NCBI RefSeq assembly: GCF_012927205.1
Contig: NZ_JABBGC010000002.1
Location: 248,001-312,000, forward strand
From: Chitinophaga fulva
GTDB taxonomy: Bacteria > Bacteroidota > Bacteroidia > Chitinophagales > Chitinophagaceae
Direction: 5' to 3'
Length of the DNA stretch: 64,000 nucleotides
Below are positions 24,880 to 33,160 of this stretch, one piece after another (the first letter of the stretch is position 1; each line of letters begins with the position of its first letter). A program made the position numbers and the translations under genes. The notes under the pieces were generated by a model. That model was not told where the DNA came from, searched no databases, and worked only from the letters and a program-made list of their open reading frames with translations.

Positions 24880-25605
24880 TTAGTGCTGTGCTAATACATC
24901 GTCCAGTTTCGTACCGATGATCTCTTCGATTTCCAGTTTTACCACGTTCAGGTCCCTTTCAATGTTCATTTTCTTGAAACGATCGTCGTTATATTTTTTG
25001 GACGCGGAGCTATACTCTTCATAGGAGATGCTGCCGGTGGCCAGTTTGGCTTCTGCCTGAGAGAAGATAGCATAATCATCTTCCACTACTTCATTCTGTA
25101 TAGTCAGCAGTTCTTTATTCATCAGATAGTCATGGTATTTGGAAAGGATCATGGCTTTGATCTGACGGTGGGCGCTTTCCTGCTGGGCGGAGGCGATGTC
25201 GAGATTCCTGCGGGCTACTCTCACATCACTGCCTTTTTGTACGAGGCTGCCCAGTGGCACGCTGATACCTACGTTCCACAGCGGGTAGAAAAGGGAGTTG
25301 CGGGGATCGGTGGTGCCGCGGTATTTACCCAGTGATACTTCGTTCAGGTTGGAGCTGACAGTCACATAGTTGAGCCAGGAGGCGCCGGCTTTATTCAGTT
25401 CCGCCACTGCTTTATCTCTTTCGAAATCCCTGACTTTAATGCCGGGGTTTTTCAGGGCCAGTTCCACGAGACGGTCTCTGATATCAAACGGGGCATTAGC
25501 GGTATTGGCTGATGTAGCGGCAACGGGCGTGCCGGGTTTCTGTGCCTGTGCGAAGGCACTGGTGCTTGCAACAAACAGGCAGGCAAGGAGCATATTCTTT
25601 TTCAT
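24880..25605 (-). CDS. TolC/OEP-like protein of half length
   Basis: A 241-residue exported protein with signal peptide (1-20, SAFAQ). The mature part shows one outer-membrane-efflux-protein repeat: an N-terminal helix (RDRLVELALKNPGIKVRDFERDKAVAEL), a beta stretch ending FYPLWNVGISVPLGSLVQKGSDV (the usual W.VG..VSWPLF-type strand), then two long helices. TolC proteins have two such repeats in about 450 residues. Only one is present here, so a functional channel would need more subunits, or the protein is a partial adaptor. It sits 7 bases after the Wzy-like gene in the exopolysaccharide operon, where a Wza-type exporter would be expected. Confidence 0.65.
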   Translation of the reverse strand: MKKNMLLACLFVASTSAFAQAQKPGTPVAATSANTANAPFDIRDRLVELALKNPGIKVRDFERDKAVAELNKAGASWLNYVTVSSNLNEVSLGKYRGTTDPRNSLFYPLWNVGISVPLGSLVQKGSDVRVARRNLDIASAQQESAHRQIKAMILSKYHDYLMNKELLTIQNEVVEDDYAIFSQAEAKLATGSISYEEYSSASKKYNDDRFKKMNIERDLNVVKLEIEEIIGTKLDDVLAQH

Positions 25606-25612
25606 GTGTCGA

Positions 25613-27109
25613 TTACTTTAAAATTGGTTTAAGGTTATTGTTATCTGTATTGGGATTTGCAGTTTCGAAATTTCGTAGCCGGATAATGATGGCGCCAGCG
25701 GCATAGAAGAAAAATGCGCCCGGCGTTTGTCCGATGGCTACCTGTGCGTAGTTGGCCACTACATAGGCATACAGGCTGGCAACGATGCCGACATAGATAA
25801 TCCGTGTTTCCCGGTTGCGGGACTGGTAGTAGTTCTTTACACCGAGGTAAAGCAATACAAAGAAGGTGAAGCAGGTGAGGGCCAGGCCTACCCATCCCGT
25901 CTCCAGTGCGGAGCGCAGGTATCCGCTGTCAGGCGGGAACCCGGCCAGCGGGTGACCGGGATTGTAGGTAATGCCTTGCACACCACTGGTGCTCACGCCG
26001 CCACCCAGCGGATGGTCCCAGATATATGGCTGGATGAATGCCCGGTTTTTATCCCGCACATCCAGCGATTCGTCGTCAGAAAATTCAAAGGCGCTGCGGA
26101 TACGGTTCACCGTACCATTGCTGTGGAAAGGCCCGAATATCAGCACACTGAAAAACATCATGAAACCGATGATAAACATCAGCGTCTTACGGTTGGTGAT
26201 GGTCATGATCGCAAACAGGACAAGGCCGGCGGGGATCATGATGTAAGCCGTACGGGTGCCGGAATAGGCCATGCCCAGCGCCATAAACAGGATGCCGGCC
26301 AGCAACATCTTCCGGTGTCTTTTATTACCGGTATTCAACAGCAGTACCACGGCAAATATGATACTGGTAGCCATCAACAGTCCATATGCAGTGGGGTCTG
26401 ACAGGATGGAGAATTTCCGGATGTCGCCGCCCTGGAAATAAAGCCGGTAACGTACGGGGTCGCTGGTTACCCAGTGTTCTTCAAAGCCAAAGAGGCCATG
26501 CCATTGCTGAAAGCAACCATAGAAGCCTGCGAAGGCGGAAAGTATCAACCACAGCTTCAGAAAGTCCATGATGTCTTTCTTACTGTTGAAAATATTCAGC
26601 GCAGTGAAATAGATCATCACGAAGTTGAAAAACTTACGGGTGGTGAACAACCAGCCTTCCACGGAAAACATGGAAGGATTGAACAACTGTATCAGCAGAA
26701 AGGCGAGGTTGATCAGATGGAGATAAGTGATCGGGTTGGCAAAATGTGCCCATGCGCTGGTGCCACCGAGTTTCTTTTTATAATAGGAACCGATGAAAGT
26801 AACGGCTATCAGCACGTCCACCGCCACCCCAAAAGGCACTTCGTCATCAGTCATCCTTTTGAGGTAGAACATAAAAAAGCCCAGCGCGGTACTGATAAAG
26901 AAACCGGCTTTGGTATTAAAAAAACATACAAGGGTCACAGCACCGCCTATCATACCTCCCATCAGCAAAAAGCCCAGCCTGTAATCAATGAAGGTGAGGG
27001 CGTAACTGATGGCCAGCCCAACGAGGAACATGCTGATATAGGCCCATATGGTGTCAGGCATACGGGACCAGGAATCGATCTTAAAAATATTTGCCACTAA
27101 AGCACGCAT
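25613..27109 (-). CDS. O-antigen ligase/polymerase-like membrane protein (Wzy/WaaL family)
   Basis: A 498-residue inner-membrane protein with about 10-12 hydrophobic segments and a large periplasmic loop (about residues 320-400) containing RDKNRAFIQPYIWDHPLGGGVSTSG and HPLAGFPPDSGYLRSALETGW, the pattern of the O-antigen ligase domain. In a locus with Wzx and Wzz-like genes it is most likely the polymerase that joins flipped repeat units on the periplasmic side. It starts 13 bases after the microprotein stop and ends 7 bases before the TolC-like gene, so all are in one operon. Polymerase versus ligase cannot be settled from sequence. Confidence 0.85.
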   Translation of the reverse strand: MRALVANIFKIDSWSRMPDTIWAYISMFLVGLAISYALTFIDYRLGFLLMGGMIGGAVTLVCFFNTKAGFFISTALGFFMFYLKRMTDDEVPFGVAVDVLIAVTFIGSYYKKKLGGTSAWAHFANPITYLHLINLAFLLIQLFNPSMFSVEGWLFTTRKFFNFVMIYFTALNIFNSKKDIMDFLKLWLILSAFAGFYGCFQQWHGLFGFEEHWVTSDPVRYRLYFQGGDIRKFSILSDPTAYGLLMATSIIFAVVLLLNTGNKRHRKMLLAGILFMALGMAYSGTRTAYIMIPAGLVLFAIMTITNRKTLMFIIGFMMFFSVLIFGPFHSNGTVNRIRSAFEFSDDESLDVRDKNRAFIQPYIWDHPLGGGVSTSGVQGITYNPGHPLAGFPPDSGYLRSALETGWVGLALTCFTFFVLLYLGVKNYYQSRNRETRIIYVGIVASLYAYVVANYAQVAIGQTPGAFFFYAAGAIIIRLRNFETANPNTDNNNLKPILK

Positions 27110-27122
27110 GATGGATGATGTT

Positions 27123-27227
27123 TCAGTAAAACAAAATTTTGAGATAAAGGAAGATCATGGTAAAGGCGATGAAGGCTGTCACCATGATCAACAGCAGCTT
27201 GTCATCAGAAAATTTATTTTCCTGCAT
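27123..27227 (-). CDS. 34-residue single-pass membrane microprotein
   Basis: ATG at 27227 opens a 34-codon frame: a short charged N-terminus (MQENKFSDDK) and one hydrophobic helix of about 20 residues, ending TAG-free with TGA. It starts inside the last 14 bases of the upstream glycosyltransferase gene and stops 13 bases before the Wzy-like gene, so it fits the only gap in a tightly packed operon. Such fit argues for a real, translationally coupled gene. No known family is recognised; a subunit or assembly partner of the polymerase or another membrane component is a guess. Confidence 0.6.
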   Translation of the reverse strand: MQENKFSDDKLLLIMVTAFIAFTMIFLYLKILFY

Positions 27228-28437
27228 AGGTTGCTTTTTTAGGTTGAATAACATTTTCAAATTGCCGGCCCATTTCGGCAACACTGTTCTCCCAGGTATG
27301 GGAAAGGGCAAACGCTTTTCTTCTTTCCTCCCTGTCCCTGTCAAGCGGCTCCTGCAAAGCCGTGGCGATGCGATGGATATACCCTGCGGCATCGCCGCAC
27401 AGATATACATAAGGCGCAAACATTTCCATGGCCGCTGTTGCGGTAGCCACCACCGGTTTCCCGAGTGCCAGGTATTCATCGATCTTACGGGGATAATTGC
27501 CGATGGTCATGGGGTTGATGCTTTGCGGGTTGATACATACGTCGAAACTGTTGATGTATGCAGGCAATGCGTCAAACGGTTTGTTGCCGGTGAACAGTAC
27601 GTTTGGCAGCTGATGCAGCCGGCTGTTTTTGAAGTTGTCATCTTCCGGCCCTACCAGCACAAAATTCCATTCGGGCTTACGGGTGGCGATTTCTTCCAGT
27701 AAGGCGATATCCAGTCGGGCTGACAGTAACGCCCCTACGTAGCCAATAACGGGTCCTTCCAACTGCGCTATGTCCATTGGCCGTGCAGCGGGCGGCACGC
27801 GCAACCAGCTGAGGTCGCAGCCCTGCCCGATGTCGAAGGAAGATGGGTTGTGCTTCGCGGCGTAATTCGCCAGCCAGGCGGAATTGGCCGCCACCATGGA
27901 AACACGTTGCATCAGCTGTGGTTCCAGCCGTTGGCCGTGTTTTTTGAAGTAAGGCAGACAGGTAAGGTTGTCCCTGATATAATAGATCGTTTGACTGACA
28001 CCTTTCAACAGTTCAGGCAGATAATACCCCCTGAAAAAATCGTTGTCGATGAACAGGAGCGGGGTATTAAATTCCAGCCGTTGAACAGCCTGGTTGATCT
28101 GTTTAGCCAGCCGTTTATTGTTGATAAGATTAAGGCGATCAAAGATGGAGGCTACGGGCATCCAGTTGATGGATTCCAGCATGGTCCTTGGGTCCAGCGT
28201 CCATAAGTTATCAGCCACCTGCTGCAGGTCGTTGGTGATGCCTTTGAGGCTGTTGAGCCTTGTTTGTGTTTTGGCATCCTGACGTTGCCGCAGGGCAGAG
28301 ATCCTGTCCAGCGCTCTGTTCACATACAGCACACGGTTGTGGCGCGACAATTCCATGGCGATATTGCGGCAGTTGCTGCCGATCTCTATGTCCCATGGCT
28401 GAAGGCCGGTAACAATGATATCTCTGTTCCTGATCAT
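27214..28437 (-). CDS. Glycosyltransferase, GT4-like
   Basis: A 407-residue cytosolic GT-B type enzyme. The C-terminal domain has GPVIGYVGALLSARLDIALLEEIA, NVLFTGNKPFDALPAYINSFDVCINP and the donor-binding stretch NYPRKIDEYLALGKPVVAT, matching GT4/GT1-like transferases (often called DUF1972/TuaH-type in this context). I chose the ATG at 28437: it forms a 4-base ATGA overlap with the stop of the flippase gene; an ATG four codons upstream is also possible. It would add one sugar to the lipid-linked repeat unit; sugar and linkage are unknown. Confidence 0.85.
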   Translation of the reverse strand: MIRNRDIIVTGLQPWDIEIGSNCRNIAMELSRHNRVLYVNRALDRISALRQRQDAKTQTRLNSLKGITNDLQQVADNLWTLDPRTMLESINWMPVASIFDRLNLINNKRLAKQINQAVQRLEFNTPLLFIDNDFFRGYYLPELLKGVSQTIYYIRDNLTCLPYFKKHGQRLEPQLMQRVSMVAANSAWLANYAAKHNPSSFDIGQGCDLSWLRVPPAARPMDIAQLEGPVIGYVGALLSARLDIALLEEIATRKPEWNFVLVGPEDDNFKNSRLHQLPNVLFTGNKPFDALPAYINSFDVCINPQSINPMTIGNYPRKIDEYLALGKPVVATATAAMEMFAPYVYLCGDAAGYIHRIATALQEPLDRDREERRKAFALSHTWENSVAEMGRQFENVIQPKKATYAGK

Positions 28438-29783
28438 CTTGCTTTCCATTTAGGGTTTAACCGTTGACGTGCTACGGAGAGCATATCGGGATAAAATTCA
28501 ATCATGTATTGCCATACATTCAGCAGGTTGATTTTTAACCGGCGGTACAGGATCACCTGGGTGATGATGAAACAGATGCCGTAGGAAATCATGGTGCCAT
28601 AGGCTGCTCCCATAATGCCGATCTGGCGGGTTAATAGCATACAGATGAATATATTGCATATAGCCGTTACCGTTATAACAAAAAAATTCGTTTTGGGCGA
28701 GCCGATAGAATCCATGATCGTGCCAAACTGTTTAATAAACGGAAGAAATATTCCGTAACAGATGGTAACCTGTAAAACAGGCGCTGCTTCCTGGTACCCT
28801 TTGCCGGCAATGATGGTCAGTATAAGCTTCGGAAATAACATGATAACAATGCTCGCAGGTACAGCAATGGCAAGGATAGCGCCGACTGCCTTTTCGTAGT
28901 AATACTTCACCATGCCCAGGTTTCCATCCTCCATCATCTTCGCGCTGCGGGGGAAAAGAATATCTCCCAGTACCTGCGAAGGCACATCTACCAGGTTGGA
29001 TATACGCATGCATACGCCGTAAAGCGCTACCGCTGCGGTGGAGATATAAGAGGAGATCACCAGCTGATCTGTATTACGGAAGATGGATGAACTGATGTTG
29101 GTGCCAAACACAAACTTCCCGAAATGCCACAGCTGCAGGAACCATTCCCGGTAACGCGCAGCCGGACGGTGTAAAAACTTCCGTGCAAAAAAGAAAGAGA
29201 TAACAGTACCACCCAGCAGGCCTGCATTGTAATACAGGATCAGCGCGGTGAGCGATACCCGTCCGGTGATCAGCAGGTGAATGATAATCAGTCCGAACGA
29301 AATACCTTGTCTGCTGAGGTATCCCCAGAATATCCCCCGGAAATCAGCATTGGCATTTTGTATCCATTCAAAGTGGGAAAACGGTATCAACAGTAATAAT
29401 CCCGGCAGGAACAGATACATGACGGGAGCGAGGTCCGGCGCCTGTAACAGGTGGCTGACGGGGTAAATAAAACTGCTGATCAGTATCCCGATCAACAAGG
29501 TAATGGCAATATTCAGATAGAGCGCAGCGGTCTGGATGAGCGGGTGCTCGGAAGCAGGATGTCCGTTGATGTACTTGATCACCGCGTTTTTAATCAGTGA
29601 TTGCCGTACTATTTCAATAATGCCGGTGTATACCAGGAACAGGTTCCATACGCCCATATCGGATTTAGGCAACGAACGGGTGAGCACCAGCACGCTGCCG
29701 ATGCCGAACAGCAATACGGCCATTTTCTGCATCCCGCTATAGATGCCGGATTTTAACCAATAGGTATATTTCGGTTCACTCAT
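28434..29783 (-). CDS. Oligosaccharide flippase (Wzx/MATE-like)
   Basis: A 449-residue integral membrane protein with about 12-14 hydrophobic helices and the family opening KSGIYSGMQKMAVLLFGIGSVLVLTRSL. Members (polysaccharide biosynthesis/MOP superfamily) flip undecaprenyl-linked oligosaccharides across the inner membrane. It lies between an acyltransferase (7-base gap) and the GT4 gene (4-base overlap) and serves as the flippase of the Wzx/Wzy-type pathway inferred for this locus. Confidence 0.9.
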   Translation of the reverse strand: MSEPKYTYWLKSGIYSGMQKMAVLLFGIGSVLVLTRSLPKSDMGVWNLFLVYTGIIEIVRQSLIKNAVIKYINGHPASEHPLIQTAALYLNIAITLLIGILISSFIYPVSHLLQAPDLAPVMYLFLPGLLLLIPFSHFEWIQNANADFRGIFWGYLSRQGISFGLIIIHLLITGRVSLTALILYYNAGLLGGTVISFFFARKFLHRPAARYREWFLQLWHFGKFVFGTNISSSIFRNTDQLVISSYISTAAVALYGVCMRISNLVDVPSQVLGDILFPRSAKMMEDGNLGMVKYYYEKAVGAILAIAVPASIVIMLFPKLILTIIAGKGYQEAAPVLQVTICYGIFLPFIKQFGTIMDSIGSPKTNFFVITVTAICNIFICMLLTRQIGIMGAAYGTMISYGICFIITQVILYRRLKINLLNVWQYMIEFYPDMLSVARQRLNPKWKAR

Positions 29784-29790
29784 TAGTTGT

Positions 29791-30873
29791 TCAGTTGACT
29801 TGAGGTTTTAATGCCGGCCTTTCCAGGCTGTACAGCCACCAGGCGCCTGCGCGCATGGCTAGTTTGTACAGCAGCACCGGTACAACGGCGGCAAACAATA
29901 AGCAGATCGCCAGTAAAGCAGGCAGGTAAACAATACCCAATACCTTTACCAGGAACATGCGTACGGCTGATGCCACCAAAACATGCGATACATAGATATA
30001 CAGCGAATGATATCCCGCTACCCGTAATAACTTAAAGCGGTTGTACCGTTGCAACAGGAATGAAATGTTGATCATAAACGCACAACCAACCAAGGCAATC
30101 AAGGCAAACAATGCCGGCTGATGCTCTTCTACAAAAAGATTGTCCTGATGCGCCAGGTTGGTTTGCAGGAAATACCACTGACCAATAGCAAAAACCGGCA
30201 GCAGCCAGGCAAACAGCTTCCATGAACTGAACCGTGGCAGGTACTGCTGGTCCAGGATCACACCGGAGATCAGTTCCCCGATGGCGAAGAATACATAGAA
30301 GTGGCAGATGTCATATACAAAGCCGAGGTCGATATGTTTTACCGATACGTAGCTGGATATGAAATACAGGATGGTACCGATAATCAGCTGATGCCATACG
30401 GTGAAGCGCAGTTTTTCACGGGTGAGTATATACAATACCGTTACATTGAACAGAGCGTAGAGATACCAGAACTGGTCTATCCTTCTCGGATAAACGAAAA
30501 CATAGCCATAGTCGGCCCAACCACGTTGTGCGTTAACAAATCCGCCCAATAATATCTGTATCGTAATTTGTATGAAAGACCAGAGCAGATAAGGGTACAG
30601 CAGTATATTGAATTTATTGACGATCAGATCGCGGACCCCTCTTTTAGCGAGGCTTTTGGCAATAAATACACCAGACAGGATGAAGAACAACGGCATCCTG
30701 AAGCTGTAGAAGATAATATTGGCATTCTCCAGCCAGTCAAACTGGCCTTCTCCCAGGCCAGCCCGGGTGATGCCTTCAAAAATATGACGGTAAAGTACCA
30801 GCAGGATAGCAATCCCGCGAGCATAGTCAATCCAGGCCAGCCTGTTGGACGATGGATGAAGTGTGGTGGCCAT
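29791..30873 (-). CDS. Membrane acyltransferase (acyltransferase 3 family)
   Basis: A 360-residue protein with about 10 hydrophobic helices. The family motif RLAWIDYARGIAILLVLYRHIFEG near the N-terminus contains the conserved Arg-Gly and catalytic His. These proteins O-acetylate (or succinylate) exopolysaccharides or lipid-linked sugars. The ATG at 30873 begins one base after the stop of the Wzz-like gene; an upstream ATG at 30900 would overlap that gene by 26 bases and is less likely. Substituents it adds could be the targets of the esterases in this region. Confidence 0.9.
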   Translation of the reverse strand: MATTLHPSSNRLAWIDYARGIAILLVLYRHIFEGITRAGLGEGQFDWLENANIIFYSFRMPLFFILSGVFIAKSLAKRGVRDLIVNKFNILLYPYLLWSFIQITIQILLGGFVNAQRGWADYGYVFVYPRRIDQFWYLYALFNVTVLYILTREKLRFTVWHQLIIGTILYFISSYVSVKHIDLGFVYDICHFYVFFAIGELISGVILDQQYLPRFSSWKLFAWLLPVFAIGQWYFLQTNLAHQDNLFVEEHQPALFALIALVGCAFMINISFLLQRYNRFKLLRVAGYHSLYIYVSHVLVASAVRMFLVKVLGIVYLPALLAICLLFAAVVPVLLYKLAMRAGAWWLYSLERPALKPQVN

Positions 30874-30874
30874 G

Positions 30875-33064
30875 TTAGATATTGATGTTTTTAATGTCAA
30901 CGAAATTCAATACGGCCCCGTAATATTTTCCATTCAGGCCGTTGAGGAACTGGATGGATTCCTTGTCGGTCTGTTTAATGGAGGATTTGGCAGAGGTGAT
31001 ATTGATAACAGCATCGGCATATTGCATCAGTTCCTTGGAGTCTGAGCGCTCGTTGAGCGGCGCACCTTCGAGGAGGATGTAATCATAATGCTGACGAATG
31101 TTGGCAAGATAAGAAAGCAGGTTGCCTTCAGGCAGCACTTCGGAAGGGGTGTATTCACCGCCCTGGCAGCCGATGATGTCCACGCCGGGCATAGGGGTGT
31201 TGGTGATAACGCTCTTCAGCTGGTCCATAGCGAATGTACCTTTAGGCTGGAAGTCTTCCAGTGCGGGCGCCGCTTCAAACTCACGGGTCAGGGTATTGTC
31301 GGGGAAGTTGGTGTCGATGATCAGCACTTTTTTATGGCTGAGGCTTAAGGTATAGGCCAGCGCCTTGATGATGGTGGATTTGCCTTCGTGTGGTTTGTTA
31401 CTGGTAAAAAGGAATACCTGTTTGTTGCTGTTGGCTATTTCATAGCGCAGTTTACGCAGCAGTTCACGGAACAGGCTCTGTTGGTAGTCTTTTGACTCTG
31501 TAGCGATGATTTCGTCCATCTTACCATTTTTTAAGTTGATATGATTGACAATGCCCAGCAGCTTCATGTCGGTAATACGCTGAAAGTTGGACGGCGTTTT
31601 AATGGACAGATCGATGTATTCAAGGAAAATAATGCTGATACAGCAGAAGATGAACATGGACATACCGGCCAGGCCGATAATGATGATCCTTTTGGATGGT
31701 TCCGGTTCTACCGCAGGCTGTCCGTAAAGGATTTGGCGGAACCCGTCCATGGGAGCAATCTTATTATTCTGTGCTGCGTCGTAGCGGGATTTGATGCCTT
31801 CGTATTCCTGTTGGGCCAGTTCCACTTCTTTTTGCAGGGCCAGGTTGTTGGCGCTTCTGGAGGCAACGGCGCCGATGCTGCCGTTCAGTTCACGGATTTT
31901 TTGCTGATATACCGTGATGTTTTGCTCAGAGCTTTTGATCTGTAATTCCAGGTCGCTTTTCTTCTGCAACAGATCGGCCTTGGTGTTGCCGGGTCCTGCG
32001 GCAGGAGAGGAGGAAGCCATGGACACCAGTTTGTCTTTATAGTCCTGTTTCAGTTTCTGGTATTTATTATAGAGTTCCTGGTTGTTAGAGCCTTTGTTGA
32101 CATATTCTGCGTATACATCGTTCATCTGTTTTCTTAGGCTGGACAGCTCAGAGGTGATGGCAGAAGAGGCTGCGCTGGACTGGGCAGAAGTTTTTTCAGC
32201 ATCTGCCAGTCTTGCGTTTACCTGTTGTAAGCTCAGGGTAGCATTGTTAAGGAGGCCTCTTTCATCTACCAGCCTGTTTTCAAAATTGCTGATCTGTTCC
32301 AGTTTGCTGGTACTTTCCACGGAAACGTCCATGGTGCCCAGTGCTTTGATGTTACCGATTTTACTGTCCAGCTCTTGTTTTTTCTGGTCTACCAATTTTT
32401 TCAGTGTCTCGATGTTCTGTACCGTTTGCTGGCTTCTGGATGATTCGTTGTTACGCATAAACTCGGTGCAGAGCTGATTCACCAGGTAGGCGGACAGTTC
32501 GGGGTTTACAGACCGGTACTGGATATCGATGTAGTCTGTACGCTGGATACGACCGGTGTATAATACCTTCCGTAATGATTCCAGGTCGTACTTATATATT
32601 TTAAGCAGTTCCAGTATTTTCCTTTCTTCCGGATCATAGGAACTGAGCATATTTTCTTCGTTATATTTTTTAGTCAGTATTTCAATCGCCTTGGTTTTAT
32701 TGATGGATTGATATACCGGGTTTTTGGTGTCTTCTGTTGTTAATTTCCGGAATTGTTTGGCAGGGTTTTGCAGGTCATGCAACATCAGGTTATAGGATGT
32801 CATGCCCAGCACACGGGGCGATCTTAATACCTCGATAACGTTGTTGAATTTAGAGTCGATTTCATAGATGTTGAAACTTTCATCCTTCAGTTTTACCTGT
32901 TCGTTGCTGGTAAAGCCGGTGGCAATTTGGGCTACGGATTTGTACAGTTTTTCCTGTTTAAAGGTCAACAAAAATGCGGCGACAACGGCCAGTATGGTAC
33001 TGGTGATGATGAGCCATTTGCGCCTCAGGAGCGAGTTAAACAAATAAATCAGATCCATATGCAC
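30875..33064 (-). CDS. Polysaccharide co-polymerase with BY-kinase-like domain (Wzc-like)
   Basis: A 729-residue inner-membrane protein. Wzz domain: TM1 at about 17-36, a periplasmic part with long coiled coils (about 220-450), TM2 at about 458-485. The cytosolic domain carries Walker A HEGKST (559-564) and Walker A' VLIIDTNF (D584). The Walker B position reads YILLEGAP, with Glu where BY-kinases have Asp, and the C-terminus (FVDIKNINI) lacks the usual tyrosine cluster. ATP binding is plausible, tyrosine autophosphorylation is not. It probably sets polymer length with the Wzy-like protein. It is the first gene of the operon that runs to 24003. Confidence 0.88.
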   Translation of the reverse strand: MHMDLIYLFNSLLRRKWLIITSTILAVVAAFLLTFKQEKLYKSVAQIATGFTSNEQVKLKDESFNIYEIDSKFNNVIEVLRSPRVLGMTSYNLMLHDLQNPAKQFRKLTTEDTKNPVYQSINKTKAIEILTKKYNEENMLSSYDPEERKILELLKIYKYDLESLRKVLYTGRIQRTDYIDIQYRSVNPELSAYLVNQLCTEFMRNNESSRSQQTVQNIETLKKLVDQKKQELDSKIGNIKALGTMDVSVESTSKLEQISNFENRLVDERGLLNNATLSLQQVNARLADAEKTSAQSSAASSAITSELSSLRKQMNDVYAEYVNKGSNNQELYNKYQKLKQDYKDKLVSMASSSPAAGPGNTKADLLQKKSDLELQIKSSEQNITVYQQKIRELNGSIGAVASRSANNLALQKEVELAQQEYEGIKSRYDAAQNNKIAPMDGFRQILYGQPAVEPEPSKRIIIIGLAGMSMFIFCCISIIFLEYIDLSIKTPSNFQRITDMKLLGIVNHINLKNGKMDEIIATESKDYQQSLFRELLRKLRYEIANSNKQVFLFTSNKPHEGKSTIIKALAYTLSLSHKKVLIIDTNFPDNTLTREFEAAPALEDFQPKGTFAMDQLKSVITNTPMPGVDIIGCQGGEYTPSEVLPEGNLLSYLANIRQHYDYILLEGAPLNERSDSKELMQYADAVINITSAKSSIKQTDKESIQFLNGLNGKYYGAVLNFVDIKNINI

Positions 33065-33102
33065 GGATTCTTTAAAGTGTAATAAAATTTAATTTGAAAA
33101 AC

Positions 33103-33136
33103 CCGAAAAAATCCGGTATTCACCGGATTTTTTCGG
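33103..33136 (-). terminator. Terminator after the 2255-residue gene
   Basis: A perfect 15-bp stem CCGAAAAAATCCGGT/ACCGGATTTTTTCGG (33103-33117 with 33122-33136), ATTC loop. It lies 25 bases after the stop codon of the large gene and before the Wzc-like gene. Confidence 0.8.
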
Positions 33137-33160
33137 TAACTACTATTGTTCTTTTGTTTT

